This document shows positions 1 through 7,828 of a stretch of 64,000 nucleotides of DNA, one piece after another. This DNA comes from SCTD01 sp963784675 (GTDB lineage Bacteria; Actinomycetota; Actinomycetes; Mycobacteriales; SCTD01): positions 62,001 to 126,000 of the forward strand of contig CAWASE010000023.1 of assembly GCA_963784675.1 (NCBI GenBank), in the 5' to 3' direction. Below the pieces are notes generated by a model that saw nothing but the letters and a program-made list of their open reading frames with translations, had not been told where the DNA came from and made no database searches. The position numbers were made by a program, and so were the translations under genes. Numbering within the stretch: position 1 is the stretch's first letter; every line of letters starts with the position of its first letter.

Positions 1-50
1 TCGGTGTAGCGGCCGATCCAGTAGAGCGACTCGGCGACCCGGCTCAGCAC
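1..50 (-). CDS. Alpha-E domain (DUF403) protein, N-terminal fragment cut by window edge
   Basis: Only the first 16 codons lie in the window. A GTG at 50-48 opens a frame reading VLSRVAESLYWIGRYT, the characteristic N-terminus of alpha-E/DUF403 proteins, which are usually encoded directly after the circularly permuted ATP-grasp protein. The GTG overlaps the end of that upstream gene by seven bases, so the two are probably translationally coupled. The biochemical role of alpha-E proteins is not firmly established; they co-occur with ATP-grasp and transglutaminase-like partners. The assignment rests on a short but distinctive motif and on the neighbour. Confidence 0.75.
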   Translation of the reverse strand, partial: MLSRVAESLYWIGRYT

Positions 51-1627
51 GAGCGGGACCCGTCTCGCTGCTGCTGTTGTTGCTGTTGTTGCTGCTGCTG
101 CTGGTCGGCGAAGGAGGCGTTGCCGGCGTCCATCAGGCGCGACGCACCACCGGTGAGCAGCGGCCCCGGCCGGTCGGGTCGGGCCTCGGTCTGGTCGTCG
201 GAGGCGAGCACCCAGGTGTCCTTGCTCCCGCCGCCCTGGCTGGAGTTGACGACGAGCGAGCCCTCGGGCAGCGCCACGCGCGTCAGACCGCCGGGCAGCA
301 CCCAGACCTTCTCCCCGTCGTTCACCGCGAACGGCCGCAGGTCGACGTGCCGGGGCGCGAGGCGGTCACCGATGTGCGTGGGTGAGGTCGACAGCTGCAC
401 CACTCCCTGGGCGATCCAGCCGCGCGGGTCTGCGGCGACCGCGGCCCGGAGCACGACGAGCTCCTGCTCCTGCGCCTGCGGGCCGATGACCAGACCCTTG
501 CCGCCGGATCCGTCGACGGGCTTGAGCACCAGGCTCTCGAGGTTGTCGAGCACCCAGGCCAGCTCGTCAGGATCCTCCAGCCGGTGCGTGTCGACGTTCT
601 TCAGTACCGGCTCCTCGCCCAGGTAGTAGCGCACCAGCTCCGGGACGTAGGTGTAGAGCAGCTTGTCGTCCGCCACACCGTTGCCCACCGCGTTGGCGAT
701 CGTGACGCGGCCGCCGCGCGCGGCATTGAGGATGCCGGGGCACCCGACCAGGCTGTCCGGCCGGAAGTGCAGCGGGTCCAGGAAGTCGTCGTCGATGCGT
801 CGGTAGACGACGTCGACGCGCTGCTCCCCCTCGGTCGTCCGCATCCAGACGACTCCGTCGCGGCAGGTGAGGTCGCGACCCTCGACCAGCTCGACGCCCA
901 TCAGCCGGGCCAGCAGCGAGTGCTCGAAGTAGGCGCTGTTGTAGACGCCGGGCGTGAGCACGACGACCGTGGGGTCGTCCACCCCGGCCGGCGCCGCCGC
1001 CCGCAGCGCGTGCAGCAGCAGCTCGGGGTAGCCGTCGACGGGCTGGACCCGGTGGCTGGCGAACAGCTCCGGGAAGACCCGACCCATGGCCCGGCGGTTC
1101 TCGATGACATAGCTGACGCCGGACGGCGTGCGCAGGTTGTCCTCCAGGACGCGGAACTCCCCCTGCTCGTCGCGGATGAGGTCGATGCCGGACACGTGCA
1201 CCCGGACGCCGTTGGCGGGGTTGACCCCGTAGGCAGCGGTGACGTGGGCGCTGCTGCTCACGACGACCCGGCGCGGCACGATGCCGTCGGCGAGCACCTC
1301 CTGGCCTCCGTGGACGTCGGCCAGGAACGCCTCCAGCGCGCGTACCCGCTGCGCGACGCCGGTCTCCACGCGCTTCCACTCGTCGGACTCGATGACGCGG
1401 GGGACCAGATCGAGCGGGAACGGCCGCTCCTCGCCGGACAGGCTGAAGGTGATGCCCTGGTCGCGGAAGGCGTGCGCCAGCGCGGTGGACCGACCGTCCA
1501 GGTCCTCGGCCGACATCGCCTCCAGCGCCGCGTGCAGAGCGCGGCTCTGCTCGTGCGGGACCCCCGGTGCGGCGAACACCTCGTCCCAGGCGCCGTCGAC
1601 GCGGTAGCCCTCGAAAAGATCAGCCAT
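44..1627 (-). CDS. Circularly permuted ATP-grasp type 2 protein with a C-terminal poly-glutamine tail
   Basis: A 527-residue protein of the circularly permuted ATP-grasp family, cytoplasmic enzymes thought to form an amide or peptide-like bond at the cost of ATP; the substrate is unknown. Family signatures include the N-terminal GYRVDGAWDEVF, VLEDNLRTPSGVSYV, the lysine-containing LVLKPVDGSGGKGLVIGP and VVNSSQGGGSKDTWVL near the C-terminus. It is followed by an overlapping alpha-E gene, the standard partner. The ATG at 1627 has no clear ribosome site; a TAGGTT -10-like box lies six bases upstream, suggesting a leaderless mRNA. After the conserved fold the protein carries 12 consecutive glutamines (bases 68-103) and ends RDGSRSC, which is unusual for the family. 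Confidence 0.88.
   Translation of the reverse strand: MADLFEGYRVDGAWDEVFAAPGVPHEQSRALHAALEAMSAEDLDGRSTALAHAFRDQGITFSLSGEERPFPLDLVPRVIESDEWKRVETGVAQRVRALEAFLADVHGGQEVLADGIVPRRVVVSSSAHVTAAYGVNPANGVRVHVSGIDLIRDEQGEFRVLEDNLRTPSGVSYVIENRRAMGRVFPELFASHRVQPVDGYPELLLHALRAAAPAGVDDPTVVVLTPGVYNSAYFEHSLLARLMGVELVEGRDLTCRDGVVWMRTTEGEQRVDVVYRRIDDDFLDPLHFRPDSLVGCPGILNAARGGRVTIANAVGNGVADDKLLYTYVPELVRYYLGEEPVLKNVDTHRLEDPDELAWVLDNLESLVLKPVDGSGGKGLVIGPQAQEQELVVLRAAVAADPRGWIAQGVVQLSTSPTHIGDRLAPRHVDLRPFAVNDGEKVWVLPGGLTRVALPEGSLVVNSSQGGGSKDTWVLASDDQTEARPDRPGPLLTGGASRLMDAGNASFADQQQQQQQQQQQQRDGSRSC
68..103 (-). repeat. CAG/CAA microsatellite coding for 12 glutamines
   Basis: Twelve consecutive glutamine codons, a mixture of CAG and CAA, near the 3' end of the ATP-grasp gene. 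CAA is conspicuous here because the surrounding gene strongly prefers G or C in the third position. The tract lies outside the conserved fold and about seven codons before the stop. Confidence 0.9.
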
Positions 1628-1633
1628 GTCCGC

Positions 1634-1639
1634 AACCTA
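1634..1639 (-). promoter_or_regulatory. Candidate -10 box of a leaderless ATP-grasp transcript
   Basis: TAGGTT on the minus strand lies exactly six bases before the ATG at 1627, placing a transcription start at or next to the A of the start codon. No obvious -35 match was found. The same hexamer-to-ATG distance occurs upstream of the leuS leader peptide and the RsbQ-like gene in this window. Confidence 0.45.
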
Positions 1640-1873
1640 GTCAGCCTGCGTGTCGAGGGTGTGTCCGCCAGCACGCCCGTCACGACGGCAGGGCGCCTGG
1701 TGGTGCTGCTGCTAGTGTGCGTGGTCGACGTGCAGGCCGTCGGGGTGACTCGTGCCCCAAGCGCGCAACGGCCGCGTCCGCGCGGCCCTTCGCGCCGGAC
1801 CGACGACCTGCCCCGACAGACCTGAGCCGCTCCACCGGGTGGCTCATCCCGAGCAGACCGAGGACGACTCAGC

Positions 1874-2149
1874 GTGGCGAACATCAAGTCGCAGATCAAG
1901 CGCATCAAGACCAACGAGAAGGCGCGGCTGCGCAACAAGTCGGTCAAGTCCGCGCTCAAGACCTCGGTGCGCAAGTTCCGCGAGGCCGCTGACGCCGGCG
2001 ACACCACGGCCGCCGCGACGCTCATGCGCGACGCGGGCAAGGCCCTCGACAAGGCCGCCAGCAAGGGCGTCATCCACGCCAACCAGGCCGCCAACCGCAA
2101 GTCCGCCCTCGCCAAGCGCGTCGCGCAGCTGCAGTCGACCAGCACCTGA
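1874..2149 (+). CDS. rpsT: 30S ribosomal protein S20
   Basis: A 91-residue, lysine- and arginine-rich protein starting MANIKSQIKRIKTNEKARLR, diagnostic of S20, which binds 16S rRNA in the small subunit. The GTG start at 1874 gives the standard N-terminus and is preceded by GAGGA at about ten bases. It converges with the holA transcription unit, as in many actinobacteria, and the intervening hairpin at 2220-2246 probably ends its mRNA. The upstream 1628-1873 region separates it from the divergently transcribed ATP-grasp gene and must hold its promoter, although I could not identify boxes with confidence. Confidence 0.97.
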   Translation: MANIKSQIKRIKTNEKARLRNKSVKSALKTSVRKFREAADAGDTTAAATLMRDAGKALDKAASKGVIHANQAANRKSALAKRVAQLQSTST

Positions 2150-2206
2150 GCGTGGCGCTGCGTCGCCCGCCCCCCTAGGGCGCGGAGCGGCTGCTCGTCC
2201 CGTCGT

Positions 2207-2524
2207 TCACGACCTCGACCGGCGCCGTCCCTGCGGGACGGCGCCGTCGTCGTCGGGCGTCGAGGTACGGGTCGGTCCGGGGTGCAGGGCGCCGGCGAGG
2301 GCGTCGTGACCCTTGACGACGGCCGCCACCGTCAGCGGGAGCACGAGCAGGGTCCAGGCCGAGGCGACGTCGGCGAGCACGAGCAGTGCTGCGACAGCCA
2401 CCGCGCCCTCGCCGAGCACGGCGCGCTGCCAGCCGTTGGGGCTGACATGGCGCAGCCGCAGGAGCCTTGCGTAAAGCGCAGGCTTGGGCGACTCCCTAGC
2501 GGGCTGCGTGCGCGTCGGGCTCAT
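2207..2524 (-). CDS. Small two-helix membrane protein coupled to holA
   Basis: A 105-residue protein of unknown function. Its ATG at 2524-2522 overlaps the holA stop codon as ATGA, so translation is probably coupled. The N-terminus is basic; two hydrophobic stretches (about residues 38-55 and 58-70) with a short turn suggest a membrane hairpin, followed by a hydrophilic arginine-rich tail. The 3' end of the frame runs through the strong hairpin at 2220-2246, so its tail sequence is partly constrained by that structure. The coupling and hydrophobic profile support a real gene, but no family is recognised. Confidence 0.6.
   Translation of the reverse strand: MSPTRTQPARESPKPALYARLLRLRHVSPNGWQRAVLGEGAVAVAALLVLADVASAWTLLVLPLTVAAVVKGHDALAGALHPGPTRTSTPDDDGAVPQGRRRSRS
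2220..2246 (+). terminator. Strong hairpin between rpsT and the holA unit
   Basis: A perfect 12-bp inverted repeat (arms 2220-2231 and 2235-2246) closes a TGC loop. It lies 70 bases after the rpsT stop. There is no T-run, which is common for actinobacterial terminators, and symmetry would let it act on both strands. It overlaps the last codons of the small membrane protein gene read on the other strand. Confidence 0.7.
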
Positions 2525-3492
2525 CGCCCCTCGCCGCGGGCCTGGCAGACGGCCAGCAGCACCCGCTCGACGGCATAGCCCTGGTCGGCGGCGGCCCCCT
2601 TGACGTCGGCATCGGCCCGGGCGACGGCTGTCAGCGCCGCAGTGAGGCCCTCGGGGCGCCAGCCTCTCGCCTGGCGCTGGGTCTTCTCGACCTTCCACGG
2701 CGGCATGCCCAGCTGCCCGGCCAGCTGGTGGGCCGGTGCCCGCCCGGCGGAGGCCACCATCGCCATCGCCCGCAGGGTGCTGGCCAGTGCGCTGGTGACC
2801 AGCACCGGCGCCAGGCCCGTGCTCTGCCCCCAGCGGGCCAGCTCCAGGGCGCCGTCGAGGTCACCGTCGACGGCCCGGTCGGCGACCGTGAACCCGGAGG
2901 ACTCGGCCCGACCCCGGTGGTAGCGGGCGACGGCTTCGGCGGTGATCGGCCCGTCGGTGTCGGCCCTGAGCTGCTCCGCTGCGCTGGCCAGCTCGCGCAG
3001 GTCGCTGCCGACGGCGTCGAGCAGCAGCCCGACGGCGTCCTCGTCGACCGGCCGGTTGCCCGCACGCAGCTCGCGACGCAGGAAGTCGCGGCGGTCTCCG
3101 AACTTGGTGATCTTCGGCGCGTCGATGCGGCGGGGCCTGCGGGCGAGCAGCGCGGTCAGCAGCGCCTTTCCCTTCGCCCCGCCGGCATGGACGACCACCA
3201 CGCTGACCTGGTCCTGCGGGTCCGCGAGCTGGGTGAGCAGCTCGCCGGCGAGGTCCTTGGCCAGGTCCTGCGCAGCACGGACCACCAGGATCCGGCGCTC
3301 GCCGAACAACGAGGGGCTGAGCGCGTCGGCTAGGGTTCCCGGCTCCAGCTCAGCGGCGGTGAGGTCGGTGACCTCGACCGCCGGATCGGCCGAGCGGCCT
3401 GCACGGACGACCGCGGACACCGCGCGGGCGACCAGCAGCTCCTCGTCGCCGACGACGACCGTCAGCGGCGCGAGCAGGTCGTCGGCGGGCAC
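2521..3492 (-). CDS. holA: DNA polymerase III delta subunit
   Basis: A 323-residue HolA, the clamp-loader subunit that opens the beta clamp at the replication fork. The N-terminal region PLTVVVGDEELLVARAVSAVV and the internal RRDFLRRELRAGNRPVDEDAV and SDLRELASAAEQL segments match the family. The start was set at GTG 3492 because it gives the usual short N-terminus before the conserved VGDEE region and has GGAAG about eight bases upstream; the open frame extends further upstream without homology. The gene normally lies next to comEC and rpsT; here comEC is about 2 kb away because a surface-protein gene intervenes. Confidence 0.93.
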   Translation of the reverse strand: MPADDLLAPLTVVVGDEELLVARAVSAVVRAGRSADPAVEVTDLTAAELEPGTLADALSPSLFGERRILVVRAAQDLAKDLAGELLTQLADPQDQVSVVVVHAGGAKGKALLTALLARRPRRIDAPKITKFGDRRDFLRRELRAGNRPVDEDAVGLLLDAVGSDLRELASAAEQLRADTDGPITAEAVARYHRGRAESSGFTVADRAVDGDLDGALELARWGQSTGLAPVLVTSALASTLRAMAMVASAGRAPAHQLAGQLGMPPWKVEKTQRQARGWRPEGLTAALTAVARADADVKGAAADQGYAVERVLLAVCQARGEGR

Positions 3493-3818
3493 GTCACATC
3501 TTCCCACGGCCTCTCGCTGCTGGCGTGCGCGCCCAGCGACGGACGCGGCCCGCAGCACCGTCCGCACGCCGAAGGGCGTGGCCCGCGTCGGGCCGAGCAG
3601 CGCTGCCAGCCCGCACAACGTGACGCCCTACCGGGCCCCGGGGGGGCGAGCCGCGCGTCAGAGTCGACGCACGCAGGCCGTGGCAGCTCCAGGCAGCGGC
3701 CAGGCCCCGGTCCTGCACCGACGACGCCGGTCACCGGCCCCATCGGCGGGGCGCAGTTCAGGACGCGGCCCGTCGTGCCGATACCCGACGAGAAGGTGCC
3801 GCAGCTCGCGGGTGGACG
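3493..3818. other. Divergent intergenic region between holA and the surface-protein gene
   Basis: A 326-base GC-rich region with outward-facing genes on both sides, so it should contain both promoters. It holds a GC palindrome around 3630-3645 (CGGGCCCCGG). No convincing RNA gene, -10/-35 pair or small conserved frame was found; the open frames crossing it are extensions of neighbouring genes or antisense shadows. Confidence 0.5.
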
Positions 3819-5369
3819 ATGCCTCCCACGAGAGCTGACGCCGTGCCCTCCTGCCTCGCCACCCGACACCGCGCGACCGCACGCGCCGTGGCCCTCGTCC
3901 TGACCCCGTGCCTGGCGCTCGCCGCCGGCCTGGGCCTCGCACTGGCCGGACCGGCCGTCGCCGCGACGACCGCCTTGAACCTCGGCGAGGCGACCGGCGT
4001 GGCGGTCCTGGCTGCCTCGACGATCACGAACACCGGGCCGTCCGTGCTGGTCGGCGACCTCGACCTGAGCCCGGGTACCTCCGTGACCGGCTTCCCGCCC
4101 GGCACCGTCTCCGGCGCGACGCACGTCGCTGACGCCGACGCCGGCCGCGCGCAGACCGACGCGACCGCAGCGTTCGTGAGCGCCGGCGCGCGGGCGCCGG
4201 AGAGCGCCCTCGACGTCGACCCGAGCGGCCAGTCGCTCGCCCCCGGCGTGTACGACGGCGGGGACCTGAACCTCACCGGCTCCGTCACCCTGGACGCCGG
4301 CGGCGACCCGCAGGCCGTCTTCCTCCTCCGCCTGGCGGGCACGCTCGACACGGCCGTCGACAGCTCCGTCGTCCTGGCCGGCGGTGCGCAGGCCTGCAAC
4401 GTGTTCTGGACCGTCGGCAGCTCGGCCACGCTCGGCGGGGGCTCGGTCTTCCGCGGCACGATCCTGGCCGTGGCCTCCATCTCGACCGGCAACCGGACAG
4501 CCGTCGACGGACGCCTGCTGGCCCGCAACGGCGCTGTCACCCTCATCAACAGCGACGTGGCTCGGCCCGTCTGCGCCCCCGTGGTCGTCCCGCCCTCGCC
4601 AGCGCCTCCGACGGCCAGTCCCACGCCGAGCGCGTCGCCCTCCGTGACTCCGTCCGTGACCATGTCCGTGACCCCCTCGGCCACCCCGTCCGTGACCCTG
4701 TCCGTGCCCCCGCCGCCGACCGTGCCCGTGACCCCGCCGGTGACCGAGACCCCGCCCGTGACCCCTAGCGTGCCCGCGACCGTGATCCCGAGCATGACCC
4801 CGAGCGTGGCCGCGACCGTGATCCCGACCGTGATCCCGACCGTGACCCCGACCGTGACCCCGACCGTGACCCCGACCGTGCCTGTGACTGCGCCCGTGCT
4901 CCCGATCGTCACCCCGTCCGCGAGCCCGACCGGCGCCCCCAGCCCCAGTGCGAGCGCTCAGCCCACGTCGACGACGCCGGCCCCCGGCCAGGCGCCCGAG
5001 GCGCCCGTGAACGGCCCGTCCGTCCCGGTCCCTGTCGCCCCGGCGGTCGCGGGTGGGAGCACGACCGACGAGGGGCTGTCCGGCGGCAGGCCGGTCCGCG
5101 GCGTCCCGTCCCTCGGCGGATCGGGCGGCACGACCGGCGGGGGGTCGTTGACCGGCGGCTCCGCCACGGGTGGCGGCTGGATCGGTGGCCACTCCTTCTC
5201 GAACGGCAGCACCCCACAGCTCCCGCGGACCGGCGTCGACGCCGACCGCCTGGCCCTGGGCGGCGGGGCGGCCGTGGCGCTCGGGGCACTGCTGCTGGCC
5301 GCGGCGGGCACGAGCTCCAGCAGGCCCCGGCACGCGGCCTCACGCTCTCGGACGCCCTCGGCTGCGTGA
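3819..5369 (+). CDS. Ice-binding-like (DUF3494) surface protein with LPRTG sortase anchor
   Basis: A 516-residue secreted protein. It has an N-terminal signal segment (basic residues, then LALAAGLGLALAGPAVAA), then a roughly 200-residue DUF3494 ice-binding-like domain, recognisable from LAASTITNTGPSVLVGDLDLSPG, the SLAPGVYDGGDLNLTGSVTLDA strip, AVFLLRLAGTLDTA, NVFWTVGSSATLG and GTILAVASISTGN. A long P/T/V/S linker of short repeats follows, then LPRTG at residues 468-472, a hydrophobic stretch and a basic tail, a classic sortase signal. Family members bind ice or act as adhesins; the linker would project the domain from the wall. GTG 3843 is an alternative start. It is inserted between comEC and holA in opposite orientation. 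Ice binding itself is inferred from the family. Confidence 0.85.
   Translation: MPPTRADAVPSCLATRHRATARAVALVLTPCLALAAGLGLALAGPAVAATTALNLGEATGVAVLAASTITNTGPSVLVGDLDLSPGTSVTGFPPGTVSGATHVADADAGRAQTDATAAFVSAGARAPESALDVDPSGQSLAPGVYDGGDLNLTGSVTLDAGGDPQAVFLLRLAGTLDTAVDSSVVLAGGAQACNVFWTVGSSATLGGGSVFRGTILAVASISTGNRTAVDGRLLARNGAVTLINSDVARPVCAPVVVPPSPAPPTASPTPSASPSVTPSVTMSVTPSATPSVTLSVPPPPTVPVTPPVTETPPVTPSVPATVIPSMTPSVAATVIPTVIPTVTPTVTPTVTPTVPVTAPVLPIVTPSASPTGAPSPSASAQPTSTTPAPGQAPEAPVNGPSVPVPVAPAVAGGSTTDEGLSGGRPVRGVPSLGGSGGTTGGGSLTGGSATGGGWIGGHSFSNGSTPQLPRTGVDADRLALGGGAAVALGALLLAAAGTSSSRPRHAASRSRTPSAA
4640..4905 (+). repeat. Degenerate P-T-V/P-S-V short tandem repeats
   Basis: The linker of the surface protein consists of imperfect 12-base units (GTGACCCCGACC and variants) giving TPTV/TPSV repeats. 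Copies at about 4810-4880 are nearly identical, so the array is a candidate for length change by slippage. The opposite strand is also open here and encodes Gly/His/Arg repeats, which is a by-product of the repeat. Confidence 0.8.
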
Positions 5370-5470
5370 CCGCCACCTGACCGCCTGACCGCAGCCCGTC
5401 CCGGCACCAGCACCCTCACCCGTTCCCGCTTCCCGACCCCTGCCCGGCACCCGTGCCGACCGGCCTGTGC

Positions 5471-7828
5471 TCAGCCGCGCGGAACCACGACGAGCCTGCC
5501 GTCGCGCACGGCCAGCGCCACGTCACCGTCCTGGTCGGTGCGGAACGACTGCGCGCCGCCCGCCGTCAGCCGGGACAGCGTGCCGGCCGAGGGGTGCCCG
5601 TAGGTGTTCCCGGCCCCGACCGACGTCAGCACCAGCCGCGCCCCGACCGCATCAAGGAACGCCGGGTCCTGGTGATCGCTGCCATGGTGCGGCACCTTGA
5701 GCACCGCGGCGCGCACGTCGATGCCGCGCGTCAGCAGGTCGCGCTGCGCCTCGGGCTCGATGTCCCCGGTCAGCAGCACCGTGGTGCCGCCGAGCTCGAC
5801 CCGCAGCACCAGCGAGCTGTTGTTCGGGTCCGAGCGGGTGCCCCGGTACACGCGGCTCGGAGCCAGCACCTGCCAGCGGACCGCGCCGATCTGCCGCACC
5901 TCGCCCAGGGCCGGCCGGGTCACCGGGACCCCCGCCGTGGCAGCCTCCGCCACGAGCTCGGCGTACTGCTGCTCGGGGTCCTCCAGCGGTCCGATCTGCA
6001 CCTGCCCGACCTGGCGGCCGCGCAGGACGCCGGTCAGCCCGTCGACGTGGTCGGCGTGCAGGTGCGTGACGAGCACCAGCGGCACCTGGCCGATGCCGAG
6101 CCGCCGCAGGCAGGCGTCGACCAGCCGCGGTTCCGGCCCGGCGTCGACCACGACTCCGACGCCCGCCGCCACCCGCAGCACCACGGCGTCGCCCTGCCCG
6201 ACGTCGCAGACCACCATCGTCCAGCCCGCCGGCGGCCAGGCCGGGCGGGCGAGCGCCGCGCCGGACGTCACCACGGCGATGCCGGTCGTCGCCGCCAGCA
6301 GGGTCAGGCGCACGCGCCGGTGCCGGGCGCCGAGCAGCAGCCCCAGGGTGAGCGCGCCGAGCAACAGTCCACCCCGCGCCCCGTCGGGCCAGGGTAGGTC
6401 CGCACCGGGCAGCCCCGAGCCCCAGCGGGCGACCCAGACGAGCCAGGCCGTCGGCAGCCACCCCAGCCAGGCCACCCCCTGCGCCAGCGGCAGGCACACC
6501 GGGGCGAGCAGGGCAGCGAGCACTCCCGCCACCGTCGCCGGCGCGACCGCCAGCGCCGCCAGCAGGTTGGCCGGGACCGACAGCGCGCCGAGCTGCGAGC
6601 TGATCGCCACGACGACCGGTCCGCAGGCTGCCTGGGCCGCGGCAGGGACGGCGATCGCGTCGGCGAGCCACCCCGGCAACCTCCTGCCCAGCCAGCGCCG
6701 CCACGGCGGAGCGAGCACCAGCAGCCCGCCGGTCGCCAGCACCGACAGCGCGAAGCCGGCGGCACCCGCGAGGTCCGGATCGACCAGCACCAGGGCGAGC
6801 ACGGCCGTCGCCAGCGCCGGCAGCGCAGCCCGCCGGCCACCGGTGGTCAGGGCTACCAGACCCACCACGCCCATCACCGCCGCCCGGAGCACGCTGGGCG
6901 ACGGCCTCGCCAGCACGACGAACCCCAGCAGCGCCAGGCCGGCGAGGGCGGGCCCGACCCGGAGACCGAAGCCGAGCCGGCGCGTCAGCAGCAGCACGGC
7001 GCCGGTCACGATCGCGACGTTCGTGCCGCTCACCGCCGTCAGGTGCGTCAGGCCGACCGTCCGGAAGTCCTCGCGGACGTGCGGGTCCAGCCGGCTCACG
7101 TCGCCGACGACCAGCCCCGGCAGGAGGCCGCGCTCCCGCTCGGGCAGCGGTGACACCGCCTCCCGCAGCCCGGCGCGCAGGCCGCCGGCCACCCGCTGTA
7201 CCCGGCTCGGTGGCGACAGCACCACCGGGTGGCCGCGGTCGGACAGCACGGCCGTCACGTCGTCACCTGGTTCGGCGGCCCGCAACCGTCCCTCGGCGCG
7301 CACCCGCTGGCTGGGCAGCAACGGCAACCAGGCCCGGTCCGAGGACAGCACGAGCACCGGCGTGCGCAGGTGCAGCGTCGTCGCGCCGCGGCGCAGCACC
7401 TCCACGCGCAGCCGGACCACGACCAGATCGGTCCTTCGCGGACCGGTGGCGGCGGCCAGCCTCGGGTCGTCGACCAGCACGCCCTCCAGCGCGACGGCGG
7501 AGCGGTCGGACGCCCACCCCGGCAGCGGCCCTACCGCGCGGGACTGCGTGTGCAGGCCGGTGACCGCTGCCGACGCCGCGACGCACGCCAGCACGGCGGC
7601 CGCCAGCAGCGCGCGGCCCCGGCGCCGCGCGGCGAGCACACCGACCGCCGCCGCGGCCGCCAGTGCACCCGTCCCCAGGACGGCCGGCGGCGGGAGGTAG
7701 CGGCCCACGAAGGCGACCAGCCAGGCGGCGAGCGCCGGCAGCGCGAGGCGCAGGTCCAGCGGCTCCTGGTCCGGATCGTCCCCGTCCTGCTGCGGCGGCG
7801 GCCGGGTCGTCGGCGGCGAGGCGGGCAT
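5471..7828 (-). CDS. comEC: ComEC/Rec2 competence membrane channel
   Basis: A 785-residue polytopic protein of the DNA-uptake machinery, thought to pass single-stranded DNA across the membrane. Order: N-terminal membrane segments, an OB-like DUF4131 region, the Competence domain (FRTVGLTHLTAVSGTNVAIV, with many helices after it), then a C-terminal metallo-beta-lactamase-like domain with VCDVGQGDAVVLR, the metal motif THLHADHVDGL and KVPHHGSDHQD. Its ATG at 7828 overlaps the comEA stop by one base (TGATG). The open frame extends far upstream but that part overlaps comEA in another frame and is not coding. Whether the strain is naturally competent cannot be told from this. Confidence 0.93.
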   Translation of the reverse strand: MPASPPTTRPPPQQDGDDPDQEPLDLRLALPALAAWLVAFVGRYLPPPAVLGTGALAAAAAVGVLAARRRGRALLAAAVLACVAASAAVTGLHTQSRAVGPLPGWASDRSAVALEGVLVDDPRLAAATGPRRTDLVVVRLRVEVLRRGATTLHLRTPVLVLSSDRAWLPLLPSQRVRAEGRLRAAEPGDDVTAVLSDRGHPVVLSPPSRVQRVAGGLRAGLREAVSPLPERERGLLPGLVVGDVSRLDPHVREDFRTVGLTHLTAVSGTNVAIVTGAVLLLTRRLGFGLRVGPALAGLALLGFVVLARPSPSVLRAAVMGVVGLVALTTGGRRAALPALATAVLALVLVDPDLAGAAGFALSVLATGGLLVLAPPWRRWLGRRLPGWLADAIAVPAAAQAACGPVVVAISSQLGALSVPANLLAALAVAPATVAGVLAALLAPVCLPLAQGVAWLGWLPTAWLVWVARWGSGLPGADLPWPDGARGGLLLGALTLGLLLGARHRRVRLTLLAATTGIAVVTSGAALARPAWPPAGWTMVVCDVGQGDAVVLRVAAGVGVVVDAGPEPRLVDACLRRLGIGQVPLVLVTHLHADHVDGLTGVLRGRQVGQVQIGPLEDPEQQYAELVAEAATAGVPVTRPALGEVRQIGAVRWQVLAPSRVYRGTRSDPNNSSLVLRVELGGTTVLLTGDIEPEAQRDLLTRGIDVRAAVLKVPHHGSDHQDPAFLDAVGARLVLTSVGAGNTYGHPSAGTLSRLTAGGAQSFRTDQDGDVALAVRDGRLVVVPRG

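Noticed and set aside
584..1825. A 413-codon plus-strand frame opposite the ATP-grasp gene
   Set aside because: Antisense shadow rich in Val/Asp/Gly with no family features, ending across the promoter region.
3462..5333. A 623-codon minus-strand frame with Gly-His-Arg repeats opposite the surface-protein gene
   Set aside because: It is the antisense of the P-T-V linker repeat; low-complexity codon periodicity keeps the opposite strand open. It lacks a start with a ribosome site and overlaps holA.
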